Shown here: piece after piece, positions 23,701-32,480 of the stretch
Numbering within the stretch: position 1 is the stretch's first letter
Layout: every line of letters starts with the position of its first letter
NCBI RefSeq assembly: GCF_001189845.1
Contig: NZ_LFLZ01000066.1
Span: forward strand, 1-50,114
Direction: 5' to 3'
From: Bradyrhizobium tropiciagri
GTDB lineage: Bacteria > Pseudomonadota > Alphaproteobacteria > Rhizobiales > Xanthobacteraceae
DNA length: 50,114 nucleotides
Position numbers and translations under genes: made by a program
Notes under the pieces: generated by a model
What the model saw: the letters and a program-made list of their open reading frames with translations, nothing else
Told to the model about the DNA's origin: nothing
Databases searched by the model: none

Positions 23701-23823
23701 ATGCCTTACGGTATCATCACTGCAGTCGAACCAACGACAGCCGAAGTGCAGATCTCCAGTGGTGCCGTAATCAACCCCTCGGACGTTGGCTCTTACCCGC
23801 AGAGTCCGTCGAGTACGCGCTGA
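23701..23823 (+). CDS. Possible 40-codon leader ORF upstream of dnaA
   Basis: ATG at 23701 is preceded by an unusually strong purine-rich Shine-Dalgarno (gggagg repeated, then act). It encodes MPYGIITAVEPTTAEVQISS and ends PQSPSSTR at a TGA 172 bases before dnaA. No family is recognised. It could be a translated dnaA leader peptide or a small protein; the ribosome-binding site is the main evidence. Confidence 0.35.
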   Translation: MPYGIITAVEPTTAEVQISSGAVINPSDVGSYPQSPSSTR

Positions 23824-23995
23824 CCTCGCGGGACGCATCTTCTCCAAACAGCTGATCTGTCGCGTGGCGCATGGCCGCCACACGGGAGAGCCATGTCCGG
23901 AGCAGACCGCGCCCGCTAGAGGTCGCGTCGTGGCAGCAAACCTGCACGGCGCTTTCGCAATCATCATCTCTCAGTTTTGGAAAAGTACGAAGGCA

Positions 23996-25426
23996 ATGAC
24001 GAACACGGAACAGGATCGCTGGTCGCGGGTAAAGGGACGTTTGCGGACGAGCGTTGGCGAGGACGTCTACACGAGCTGGTTCGCACGGATGGATCTGGAG
24101 AGCGTGCACGATGAGAGCGTGCACCTGTCGGTTCCGACCCGGTTCCTCAAGAGCTGGATCCAGGCGCATTATGCCGACCGCGTTCTGACCTGCTGGCAGG
24201 CCGAGATGCCCGAAGTGCATCGCATCGACCTCACCGTGCGCTCCGCGATCCGCGCAATGGCGCCGGTGAAGGAAGCGGTTGCGCCGGTCGAGATGCGCCG
24301 TGTCGAGCGCACCGACGGCCGCCCCGCGCCGGAACTGCGCTCGGTTGCGACCGCGCCGGTGTCGGCCAGCCATGACGCGCTGGGCGGCTCGCCGCTCGAT
24401 CCGCGCCTGACCTTTGCAAGCTTCGTCGTCGGCCGCTCCAACACGCTGGCCCATGCGGCTGCGCGCCAGGTCGCGGAGGGACGCCGCGGCGATCCCGTGA
24501 TGTTCAACCCGCTCTACATCCATGCCGGCGTCGGCCTCGGCAAGACGCATCTGCTGCAGGCGGTGACTTGGGCCGGCAATTCCGGCGGCGAGCGCAAGGT
24601 GCTGTATCTGACAGCCGAGAAGTTCATGTACGGCTTCGTCGCGGCGCTGAAGACGCAGACGGCGTTGGCGTTCAAGGAAGCGCTGCGCGGCATCGACGTG
24701 CTGGTCATAGACGATCTGCAGTTCCTGCAGGGCAAGTCGACGCAGGCCGAGTTCTGCCACACGCTGAACGCGCTGATCGATGCCGGCCGCCAGGTCGTGA
24801 TCGCGGCCGACCGTCCGCCGTCGGATCTCGAAAGCCTCGACGACCGCGTGCGCTCGCGGCTCGCCGGCGGCCTCGTGGTCGAAATGGGCTCGCTCGGCGA
24901 GGAACTGCGGCTTGGCATCCTCAAGTCGCGCGTCGCCGCGGCCCGCGCCCATCATGCGACGTTCGACGTGCCGGAGGAAGTGCTGGACTATCTGGCGCGC
25001 ACCATCACCCATAATGGCCGCGACCTCGAAGGCGCGATCAATCGCCTCTTGGCGCACTCCAAGCTCAACAACCAGCCGGTGACGTTGGAGATGGCCGAGC
25101 GCGAGGTGCGCGACCTGATCCGCCCGCAGGAGCCGAAGCGGATCAAGATCGAGGACATCCAGCGCGTGGTCGCCCGGCAGTACAATGTCAGCCGCTCCGA
25201 CCTCCTGTCGTCGCGCCGTACCGCCAACGTGGTGCGCCCGCGCCAGGTCGCGATGTATCTGGCCAAGACCCTGACCCTGCGCTCGCTGCCGGAGATCGGC
25301 CGCAGGTTCGGCGGCCGCGACCACACCACGGTGCTGCACGCTGTGCGCAAGATCGAGGCACTGGTCGCCAAGGACACGGCGCTGTCGGAGGAAGTCGAAT
25401 CGCTGAAGCGTCAGCTCCAGGAATAG
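23996..25426 (+). CDS. dnaA: Chromosomal replication initiator DnaA
   Basis: 476 residues. It opens the origin by ATP-dependent assembly on DnaA boxes. Domain I is at 1-80, a variable linker at about 85-135, and the AAA+ domain III has Walker A GVGLGKTH (178-185) and Walker B VLVIDDLQF (235-243). The DNA-binding domain IV carries the signature RFGGRDHTTVLHAV (437-450). The start MTNTEQDRWS at 23996 follows GAAGG and gives the family N-terminus; an in-frame extension to 23786 has no protein character. dnaN, recF and gyrB follow in order, each with its own gap. Confidence 0.97.
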   Translation: MTNTEQDRWSRVKGRLRTSVGEDVYTSWFARMDLESVHDESVHLSVPTRFLKSWIQAHYADRVLTCWQAEMPEVHRIDLTVRSAIRAMAPVKEAVAPVEMRRVERTDGRPAPELRSVATAPVSASHDALGGSPLDPRLTFASFVVGRSNTLAHAAARQVAEGRRGDPVMFNPLYIHAGVGLGKTHLLQAVTWAGNSGGERKVLYLTAEKFMYGFVAALKTQTALAFKEALRGIDVLVIDDLQFLQGKSTQAEFCHTLNALIDAGRQVVIAADRPPSDLESLDDRVRSRLAGGLVVEMGSLGEELRLGILKSRVAAARAHHATFDVPEEVLDYLARTITHNGRDLEGAINRLLAHSKLNNQPVTLEMAEREVRDLIRPQEPKRIKIEDIQRVVARQYNVSRSDLLSSRRTANVVRPRQVAMYLAKTLTLRSLPEIGRRFGGRDHTTVLHAVRKIEALVAKDTALSEEVESLKRQLQE

Positions 25427-25677
25427 ACTTCCGTCGCAGGCCTCGCCCGTTCGGTCGCCCTCCCCTTTGTTGCAAGGGGGAGCGACCCATTTCGGCCCCA
25501 AAACGTGGGGAACAGACGCCGTCTCCCTTGCGCCAGCCCGCCATCCGCGCCACCTTGCGGTCCCCCCGTGGGTTTGATCAAATCCGGTATTGATCCGACT
25601 TTTCGGGTTTCCGACGCCGCGATGCTGCCTGAACGGCCGCCCGGCTCTTCCATCTGAGGGATCTGGCGGGTATTGCA

Positions 25678-26796
25678 ATGAAGGTCACCGTCGAGCGCGC
25701 GCAACTGCTGAAATCGCTGGGTCACGTTCACCGCGTGGTCGAGCGCCGCAACACCATCCCGATCCTCGGCAACGTGTTGATCCGCGCCGAGGGCGCCAAA
25801 TTGTCGCTGAAGGCGACCGACCTCGACCTTGAGGTGATGGAGACCCTGGCGGCCGAGACCGGAACCGCCGGCTCGACCACGGTGCCGGCGCACATGTTCT
25901 ACGACATCGTCCGCAAGCTGCCCGACGGCTCGCAGATCGTGCTCGAGGCCGACGGCGACCGCTCGGTGCTCGCCGTGCGCGCCGGCCGCTCGCGCTTCAC
26001 GCTGCAGACCCTGCCGGAAAGTGATTTCCCGGGGCTTGCTGCCGGCGACATGACACATTCATTCTCGCTGCCGGCGTCCGACATCAAGCGCCTGATCGAC
26101 CGCACCCAGTTTGCGATCTCGACCGAAGAGACCCGCTATTACCTCAACGGCATCTATCTGCACGCCGCCGGCGGTGCCAAGGCCGCGACCCTGCGCGGGG
26201 TTGCAACCGACGGCCACCGCTTGGCCCAGATCGACCTCCCACTGCCCAAGGGGGCGACCGGCATGCCCGGCGTGATCGTCCCGCGCAAGACCGTCGGCGA
26301 GGTGCAGCGGCTGATCGAAGGCGATGACGCCGAGATTTCGATCGAACTGTCGGACGGCAAGATCCGCTTCACGCTCGGCAATGTGGTGCTGACCTCGAAG
26401 CTGATCGACGGCACCTTCCCGGACTATGGCCGCGTCATCCCGCAGAACAACGACAAGGAACTGGTGGTCGACAAGAAGGATTTCGAGGCCGCCGTCGACC
26501 GCGTCTCGACCATCTCGAGCGAACGCGGCCGCGCCGTGAAGCTTGCGCTGTCCGCGGGCAAGCTGGTGCTCTCGGTGACCAACCCGGATTCCGGCAGCGC
26601 CACCGAGGAGATCGAGGTCGAGTACGCCTCCGACGCGCTCGATATCGGCTTCAACTCGCGCTATCTGCTCGACATCGCCGCCCAGATCGAGGGCGAAGTC
26701 GCGGTGCTGAAGCTCGCCGATCCCGGCTCGCCGACCCTGGTGCAAGACAAGGACAGCAAGGGCGCGCTCTACGTGCTGATGCCGATGCGGGTGTGA
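25678..26796 (+). CDS. dnaN: DNA polymerase III beta subunit (sliding clamp)
   Basis: 372 residues. Forms the dimeric ring that tethers polymerase III to DNA. The N-terminus MKVTVERAQLLKSLGHVHRV and the blocks RRNTIPILGNVLIRA, DGHRLAQIDLPLPKG, and C-terminal KGALYVLMPMRV are typical. Length is normal. A 251-base gap separates it from dnaA and may carry its own promoter. Confidence 0.97.
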   Translation: MKVTVERAQLLKSLGHVHRVVERRNTIPILGNVLIRAEGAKLSLKATDLDLEVMETLAAETGTAGSTTVPAHMFYDIVRKLPDGSQIVLEADGDRSVLAVRAGRSRFTLQTLPESDFPGLAAGDMTHSFSLPASDIKRLIDRTQFAISTEETRYYLNGIYLHAAGGAKAATLRGVATDGHRLAQIDLPLPKGATGMPGVIVPRKTVGEVQRLIEGDDAEISIELSDGKIRFTLGNVVLTSKLIDGTFPDYGRVIPQNNDKELVVDKKDFEAAVDRVSTISSERGRAVKLALSAGKLVLSVTNPDSGSATEEIEVEYASDALDIGFNSRYLLDIAAQIEGEVAVLKLADPGSPTLVQDKDSKGALYVLMPMRV

Positions 26797-26870
26797 GCAC
26801 TTCTCTTCGCGCGCATCAGCACTAGATTGCGTCGTGGCTGGGCACGACTGCCCGGCAATGACGAGCTGAG

Positions 26871-28007
26871 ATGACCCCGTCCCGCATTCATCGCCTGTCG
26901 CTGACGCATTTCCGCAATTACCGGGCTGCGACGCTGCAGGTCGCGGGCGACATGGTGGTGCTGGTCGGGCCGAACGGCGCCGGCAAGACCAATTGCATGG
27001 AGGCGGTCTCGTTCCTGTCGCCGGGCCGCGGCCTGCGCCGCGCGACGCTGGAGGACATCGCCGACAATCAGGGCGACGGCTCCTGGGCGGTCTCGGCCGA
27101 GGTCGAGGGCGCGCTGGGCCTCGCGACGCTCGGCACCGGCATCGATCCGCCGACCGGCGAGGCCAGCAACACGAGGCGCTGCCGCATCGACCGCGAACCG
27201 GTGGGTTCCGCGACCGCGTTCGGCGATCATCTGCGCATCGTGTGGCTGACGCCGGCGATGGACGGCCTGTTCATGGGCGCCGCCTCCGAGCGGCGGCGCT
27301 TCTTCGACCGTCTGGTGCTGGCGATCGATTCCGAGCATTCCAGCCGCGTCTCGGCGCTGGAGCGCTCGCTGCGCTCGCGCAACCGGCTGCTCGAGGTGCG
27401 CAACTACGACGACCATTGGTGTGATGCGATCGAACGCGAGACCGCGGAGCTCGCGGTCGCGGTCGCCGCATCGCGCGGCCAGACCGCCGCCAAGCTCGCG
27501 GTGATGCTGCGCGAGCGCGGCGCGGCCTCAGCCTTCCCCTCCGCCGAGATCATGCTCGACGGCTGGATGGAGAATGCGCTGTTGCAGGAGCCCGCAACCG
27601 CCGTCGAAGACCGCTACCGCGAGATCCTGCGCGCCAGCCGTCCGCGCGACGCCGCCGCCGGGCGTACGCTCGATGGGCCGCATCTGACCGATCTGCAGGT
27701 GGTCTACGCGCCGAAGAACATGCCGGCGCGCGACGCCTCGACCGGCGAGCAGAAGGCGCTGTTGATCGGACTGGTGCTGGCGCATGCCACGATGGTCGCG
27801 GAAATGACCGGCATCGTGCCGCTGCTGCTGCTCGACGAGGTCGTCGCCCACCTCGATCCCAACAGGCGCAAGGCACTGTTCGACGAACTCGCCAGGCTCG
27901 GCGCGCAGGTCTGGATGACCGGCGCGGACCCCTTGGCGTTCGTCGATATCGGCCCGACGGGGGAGATTTTCGACGTCGAATCCGGCCGCGCCACGCGGCG
28001 CGGCTGA
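26871..28007 (+). CDS. recF: DNA replication and repair protein RecF
   Basis: 378 residues. An SMC-like ATPase that helps load RecA at gaps. Walker A GPNGAGKTN begins at 33. The signature STGEQKALLIGL and the Walker B LLLLDEVVAHLD are near the C-terminus. The segment LSLTHFRNYRAATLQ is the standard N-terminus. It starts 74 bases after dnaN. Confidence 0.96.
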   Translation: MTPSRIHRLSLTHFRNYRAATLQVAGDMVVLVGPNGAGKTNCMEAVSFLSPGRGLRRATLEDIADNQGDGSWAVSAEVEGALGLATLGTGIDPPTGEASNTRRCRIDREPVGSATAFGDHLRIVWLTPAMDGLFMGAASERRRFFDRLVLAIDSEHSSRVSALERSLRSRNRLLEVRNYDDHWCDAIERETAELAVAVAASRGQTAAKLAVMLRERGAASAFPSAEIMLDGWMENALLQEPATAVEDRYREILRASRPRDAAAGRTLDGPHLTDLQVVYAPKNMPARDASTGEQKALLIGLVLAHATMVAEMTGIVPLLLLDEVVAHLDPNRRKALFDELARLGAQVWMTGADPLAFVDIGPTGEIFDVESGRATRRG

Positions 28008-28091
28008 GGGCACGGAGCAGGCCCCGAAAGGGCTTCGAATCTGCCTTCGAATCGGGCTTTTCGGAGCCTCCGGAATCGGCCTTCCGAGACC
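28008..28091. other. recF-gyrB spacer with imperfect hairpin
   Basis: Around 28019-28070 an imperfect inverted repeat pairs cccgaaagggcttcgaa with ttcgaatcgggcttttcgg. No T tract follows, so it is not a clear terminator; it may attenuate or stabilise transcripts. Confidence 0.35.
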
Positions 28092-28119
28092 TTGAAAAAG
28101 GCCTAAAAAATCCTATCTA
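28092..28119 (+). promoter_or_regulatory. Possible gyrB promoter
   Basis: TTGAAA (28092-28097) and TATCTA (28114-28119) are separated by 16 bases in an AT-rich patch, about 120 bases before the gyrB ATG. Confidence 0.4.
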
Positions 28120-28236
28120 TTCAACAGTTTGTAGAGAGAGACTTTGCGCTAGGCGCAACCCGTCTTTCGTGGCACAAATAGCGGAATCAGCGCCTCATCA
28201 TGCGCAGCTGATTCGGGACATCCTCGAAGGCCTCAC

Positions 28237-30672
28237 ATGACTGAACCTGCCCGGCAGACCCCTGCCGAATCTGAGCATCCCATTCCGGCCGAATATGGCG
28301 CGGAATCGATCCGGGTGCTGAAGGGCCTCGACGCTGTCCGCAAGCGGCCCGGCATGTATATCGGCGACACCGATGACGGGTCCGGCCTGCATCACATGGT
28401 CTACGAGGTCGTCGACAACGCGATCGACGAGGCGTTGGCGGGCCATGCCAGCCGCGTGCTGGTCACCCTCAACGCCGACAATTCGGTCACCGTGTTCGAC
28501 GACGGCCGCGGCATTCCGGTCGGCATCCACAAGGAAGAAGGCGTCTCGGCGGCCGAGGTCATCATGACCCAGCTCCACGCCGGCGGAAAATTCGATCAGA
28601 ACTCCTACAAGGTCTCTGGCGGCCTGCACGGCGTCGGCGTCTCCGTCGTCAACGCGCTGTCCAGCAAGCTCGGCTTGCGGATCTGGCGCGACGACAAGGA
28701 GCACTACATCGAATTCGCGCACGGCGATGCCGTGGCGCCGCTCAAGGTGGTCGGCGACGCCCCGGGCAAACGCGGCACCGAGGTCACCTTCCTCGCCTCG
28801 ACCGAGACCTTCAAGAACGTCGAATATGATTTCGCGACGCTGGAGCACCGGCTGCGCGAGCTCGCCTTCCTCAATTCCGGCGTCCACATCGTGCTGTCAG
28901 ACATGCGCCACGCGGTCGAGAAGCGCGAGGAGATGCACTATTCGGGCGGCGTCGAGGAATTCGTCAAATATCTCGACCGCAACAAGAAGGCGATCGTGCC
29001 GGCGCCGATCATGGTGCGTTCGGAAGCCAACGGCATCGGCGTCGAGGCCGCGCTGTGGTGGAACGACAGCTACCACGAAAACGTGCTGTGCTTCACCAAC
29101 AACATCCCGCAACGCGACGGCGGCACCCATCTGGCCGGCTTCCGCGGCGCGCTGACGCGCCAGGTCAACGGCTATGCCGAGGCCAATGCGAAGAAGGAAA
29201 AGATCGCGCTGACCGGCGATGACTGCCGCGAAGGCCTCACCGCGGTGCTGTCGGTGAAGGTGCCCGATCCGAAGTTCTCGTCGCAGACCAAGGACAAGCT
29301 GGTGTCCTCGGAGGTTCGACCCGTGGTCGAGAACGTCCTCAACGAGGCGCTCGCCGCCTGGTTCGAGGAGAATCCGAAGGAAGCCAAGGAAATCGTCGGC
29401 AAGGTGATCCAGGCCGCCGCGGCCCGCGAGGCTGCGCGCAAGGCCCGCGAGCTGACGCGCAAGAACCCGCTCAGCGTCTCCTCGCTGCCCGGCAAGCTCG
29501 CCGACTGCCAGGAGAAGGATCCGGCCAAGTCCGAACTGTTCATCGTCGAGGGCGACTCGGCAGGCGGCAGCGCCAAGCAGGGCCGCAACCGCGAATTCCA
29601 GGCGGTGCTGCCGCTGCGCGGCAAGATCCTCAATGTCGAGCGCGTGCGCCCCGACAAGATGCTGTCGTCCGAGCAGATCGGCACGCTGATCACCGCGCTC
29701 GGCACCGGCATCAGCGACGATTTCTCGGTCGACAAGCTGCGCTACCACAAGATCATCGTGATGACCGACGCCGACGTCGACGGCGCCCATATCCGCACGC
29801 TGCTGCTGACCTTCTTCTATCGTCAGATGCGCTCGATCATCGATGGCGGCTTCCTCTATATCGCCCAGCCGCCGCTCTATAAGGTTTCGCGCGGCAAGTC
29901 CGAGCAATATCTGAAGGACGAGCGCGCGCTCGAGGATTATCTGATCTCGACCGGGCTCGATGAATGCGTCTTCAAGCCGGCCTCCGGCGAGGACCGCTCG
30001 GGCCGCGATCTGCTGTCGCTGGTCGAAGACGCCCGGATCATCCGCTCGGTGCTGCGCAACCTGCACAGCCGCTATAATCGCGCGGTCGTCGAGCAGGCCG
30101 CGATCGCGGGTGTGCTGAGCCCCAGGATCACCGGCGAGATCGCGACTGCCAACTCGGCGGCGGAATACATCGCCAAGCGGCTGGATGCGGTGGCCGAAGA
30201 GGTCGAGCGCGGCTGGGTCGGCACCTTCACGGAAGGCCACGGCTTCCAGTTCGAGCGCACCGTGCGCGGCGTCAAGGAAGTGGCGGTGATCGACGACGCC
30301 TTCCTCGGCTCGGCCGACGCGCGCAAGCTCGATGAATACGCGACCAAGCTGCAAGAGATCTACGTGCGTGCGGGCAAGCTGCGGCGCAAGGATGCCGAGC
30401 AGATGATCCATGGTCCGGTCGACCTGTTCGAGGCCGTGACCGACGCCGCCCGCAAGGGCATCTCGCTGCAGCGCTACAAAGGTCTCGGCGAGATGAACCC
30501 GGAACAACTGTGGGAGACCACGCTGGACACCGAGGCGCGCTCGCTGCTCCAGGTGAAGGTCAAGGAGGTCGACGAGGCCGACGATATCTTCACCAAGCTG
30601 ATGGGCGACGTGGTCGAGCCGCGCCGCGACTTCATCCAGGAAAACTCGCTCAGCGCCACCATCGACATCTGA
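28237..30672 (+). CDS. gyrB: DNA gyrase subunit B
   Basis: 811 residues. ATPase subunit of gyrase, which introduces negative supercoils. The GHKL ATPase has VVDNAIDEAL, DDGRGIPVGIH, and GGLHGVGVSVVNALS. The TOPRIM domain has EGDSAGG from residue 438 and the metal-binding DADVDGAH at 511-518. The C-terminal QRYKGLGEMNPEQLWETT is diagnostic of GyrB rather than ParE. Length is normal for this group. A family B repeat follows closely. Confidence 0.97.
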   Translation: MTEPARQTPAESEHPIPAEYGAESIRVLKGLDAVRKRPGMYIGDTDDGSGLHHMVYEVVDNAIDEALAGHASRVLVTLNADNSVTVFDDGRGIPVGIHKEEGVSAAEVIMTQLHAGGKFDQNSYKVSGGLHGVGVSVVNALSSKLGLRIWRDDKEHYIEFAHGDAVAPLKVVGDAPGKRGTEVTFLASTETFKNVEYDFATLEHRLRELAFLNSGVHIVLSDMRHAVEKREEMHYSGGVEEFVKYLDRNKKAIVPAPIMVRSEANGIGVEAALWWNDSYHENVLCFTNNIPQRDGGTHLAGFRGALTRQVNGYAEANAKKEKIALTGDDCREGLTAVLSVKVPDPKFSSQTKDKLVSSEVRPVVENVLNEALAAWFEENPKEAKEIVGKVIQAAAAREAARKARELTRKNPLSVSSLPGKLADCQEKDPAKSELFIVEGDSAGGSAKQGRNREFQAVLPLRGKILNVERVRPDKMLSSEQIGTLITALGTGISDDFSVDKLRYHKIIVMTDADVDGAHIRTLLLTFFYRQMRSIIDGGFLYIAQPPLYKVSRGKSEQYLKDERALEDYLISTGLDECVFKPASGEDRSGRDLLSLVEDARIIRSVLRNLHSRYNRAVVEQAAIAGVLSPRITGEIATANSAAEYIAKRLDAVAEEVERGWVGTFTEGHGFQFERTVRGVKEVAVIDDAFLGSADARKLDEYATKLQEIYVRAGKLRRKDAEQMIHGPVDLFEAVTDAARKGISLQRYKGLGEMNPEQLWETTLDTEARSLLQVKVKEVDEADDIFTKLMGDVVEPRRDFIQENSLSATIDI

Positions 30673-30699
30673 GGGCGCTGCGGCGCGTTGCACCGCCGC

Positions 30700-30816
30700 C
30701 ATTGCGAGGAGCGAAGCGACGAAGCAATCCATTTGTCGACGTGCGGAGCCATGGATTGCTTCGCGGAGCCTGTCATCCGGCGGCGCTTCGCGCCGACCGG
30801 GTGGCTCGCAATGACG
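30700..30816. repeat. Dispersed inverted repeat family B, copy 3 with internal insertion
   Basis: Begins CATTGCGAGGAGCGAAGCG and ends GGCTCGCAATGACG. The second arm is interrupted by about 35 bases containing a small palindrome (ggcgcttcgcgcc). A short ccgtcaccctgagg fragment similar to family F follows at 30841. Confidence 0.75.
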
Positions 30817-30972
30817 TGGATCGTGTGGTGCGCGCCACCACCGTCACCCTGAGGCCTGCGACCGTCCCAGCACGATGACGTCCCCGTGACAGCGCAGCCA
30901 GCTGCCGTCCCGCCGCTACCTTTCGTGTGGAAGCTACATCGGAAACTGTGTTACGGTGCCGGACAGCCATTG

Positions 30973-31020
30973 ATTCCGTTACGGAATTTCGAATGGCGCA
31001 GTCTGAATCCAAGTCTGAAT
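30973..31020. promoter_or_regulatory. Palindrome plus direct repeats upstream of the MurA-like gene
   Basis: Perfect palindrome ATTCCGT-T-ACGGAAT at 30973-30987. Then AGTCTGAAT occurs twice (31000-31008 and 31012-31020), spaced by 12 bases. All lie within 70 bases of the start codon at 31040. Likely operator elements; the binding protein is unknown. Confidence 0.45.
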
Positions 31021-31039
31021 GCGTTAGGGGACATTCCGC

Positions 31040-32331
31040 GTGCCGCCGATCCAATACATCGTCGAGGGCGGCCGCCGCCTTTCGGGCACCATCGAGCCGT
31101 CGGGCAACAAGAACTCCGCGCTGCCGATCATCGCAGCTGCCCTGCTCACCGAGCATCCGGTCACGCTGACCAACGTGCCGCGCATTCGCGACACCGAAAC
31201 GCTGGTCGAGCTGTGCCGCTCGGTCGGCGCCAGCGCCGAATGGACCGAGCGCAACACGCTGCAGATCCATGCCAAGGAAATCCGCGCCGCCGATCTCGAT
31301 CCGGCGCTGTGCGCGCGTATCCGCGCCTCGATCCTGCTGGCAGGTCCGCTGCTGGCCCGCTGCGGCGAGGTCGCGCTGCCGCCGCCCGGTGGTGACGTGA
31401 TCGGCCGCCGCCGCCTCGATACGCATTTTCTGGCCTTCGAGCAGCTCGGCGCCACGGTGACCGCGACGCACCGGCTGGAATTCCGCGCCTCGAAGCTGAG
31501 GGGCGCCGACGTGTTCCTCGACGAACCCAGCGTCACCGCGACGGAGAATGCGCTGGTCGCCGCCGTCGCGCGCGCGGCACCACCTATCTGCGCAACGCTG
31601 CCTCCGAGCCGCATGTGCAGGACCTCGCCAATTTCCTGATCGCGCTCGGCGCCAGGATCGAGGGTGTCGGCACCAACACCATCATCGTGCACGGGCCGGC
31701 GACGCTCGGCAGCACGAGCTTCGCGATCCAGCCCGACCATATCGAGGTCGGATCGCTGATCGGCCTTGCCGCAGTGACGCGCTCGCCGCTGCGCATCGCG
31801 CGCGCCGGCGTCGAGCATCTGCGCTCGATCCGAATGGGCTTTGAGCGGCTCGGCATCGTCTGCGGCGTCGAAGGCGACGACCTCGTCGTGCCGTCGAACC
31901 AGACCATGAAGATCCACGACGATTTCGGCGGCCATGTGCCGAAGCTCGAGGACCAGCCGTGGCCGGCCTTCCCGGCGGACTTGATGTCGATCGCGATCGT
32001 CACCGCGACGCAGTGCGACGGCGTCATCCTGATGCACGAGAAGATGTTCGAGTCGCGGATGTTCTTCGTCGACAATCTGATCGCGATGGGCGGCCGCATC
32101 GTGCTGTGCGACCCGCACCGCGCGATCGTCGCCGGCCCCAGCCGGCTGCGCGGCGCGCCGATGAATTCGCCCGACATCCGCGCCGGTATGGCGATGCTGC
32201 TGGCAGCGGTGTGCGCCAACGGCACCTCCACCATCAACAATGCCGACCAGATCGAGCGCGGCTATGAGCGGATCGACGAGCGGCTCAATGCGCTGGGCGC
32301 CAAGATCAAGCGGATACCTGCGCGATCGTAG
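31040..32331 (+). pseudogene. MurA-like UDP-GlcNAc 1-carboxyvinyltransferase, frameshifted, Asp in place of catalytic Cys
   Basis: A GTG start after AGGGGAC gives MPPIQYIVEGGRRLSG. The substrate-lysine motif SGNKNS is at 21-26. The loop that holds Cys115 in E. coli MurA reads GGDVIGRRRLD, with Asp119 in the cysteine position. After ENALVAAV the frame runs into nonsense and stops at 31639. The alternative frame resumes as GTTYLRNAASEPHVQDLANF and ends at 32331. One base restored in the GCGCGCGCG run (31566-31577) makes a 430-residue protein of normal size. It probably makes or resembles enolpyruvyl-UDP-GlcNAc synthase, possibly as a second copy. Confidence 0.87.
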
Positions 32332-32334
32332 TCC

Positions 32335-32388
32335 GAGCATGATCCGGAAAAGTGTGCAGCGGTTTTCCGGTCGGATCATGCTCAAACA
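32335..32388. repeat. Dispersed palindrome family A, copy 4
   Basis: Arms GAGCATGATC and GATCATGCTC, inner arms CCGGAAAA and TTTTCCGG. It begins four bases after the MurA-like stop. Confidence 0.87.
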
Positions 32389-32480
32389 ACAGCTTGAGAC
32401 GCGACGATTTCTGCGTGAGATCGTCGCGTTGGGCAGTTCGGCCATCCTTCCGGCCGGTTTGCCGTGCTAGACGTGCCGTC

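Noticed and set aside
23786..23995. N-terminal extension of DnaA by 70 codons
   Set aside because: No similarity to DnaA domain I, while the ATG at 23996 has GAAGG upstream and gives the usual N-terminus.
28019..28070. Terminator after recF
   Set aside because: The hairpin is imperfect and is not followed by a T tract; kept only as an undefined structure.
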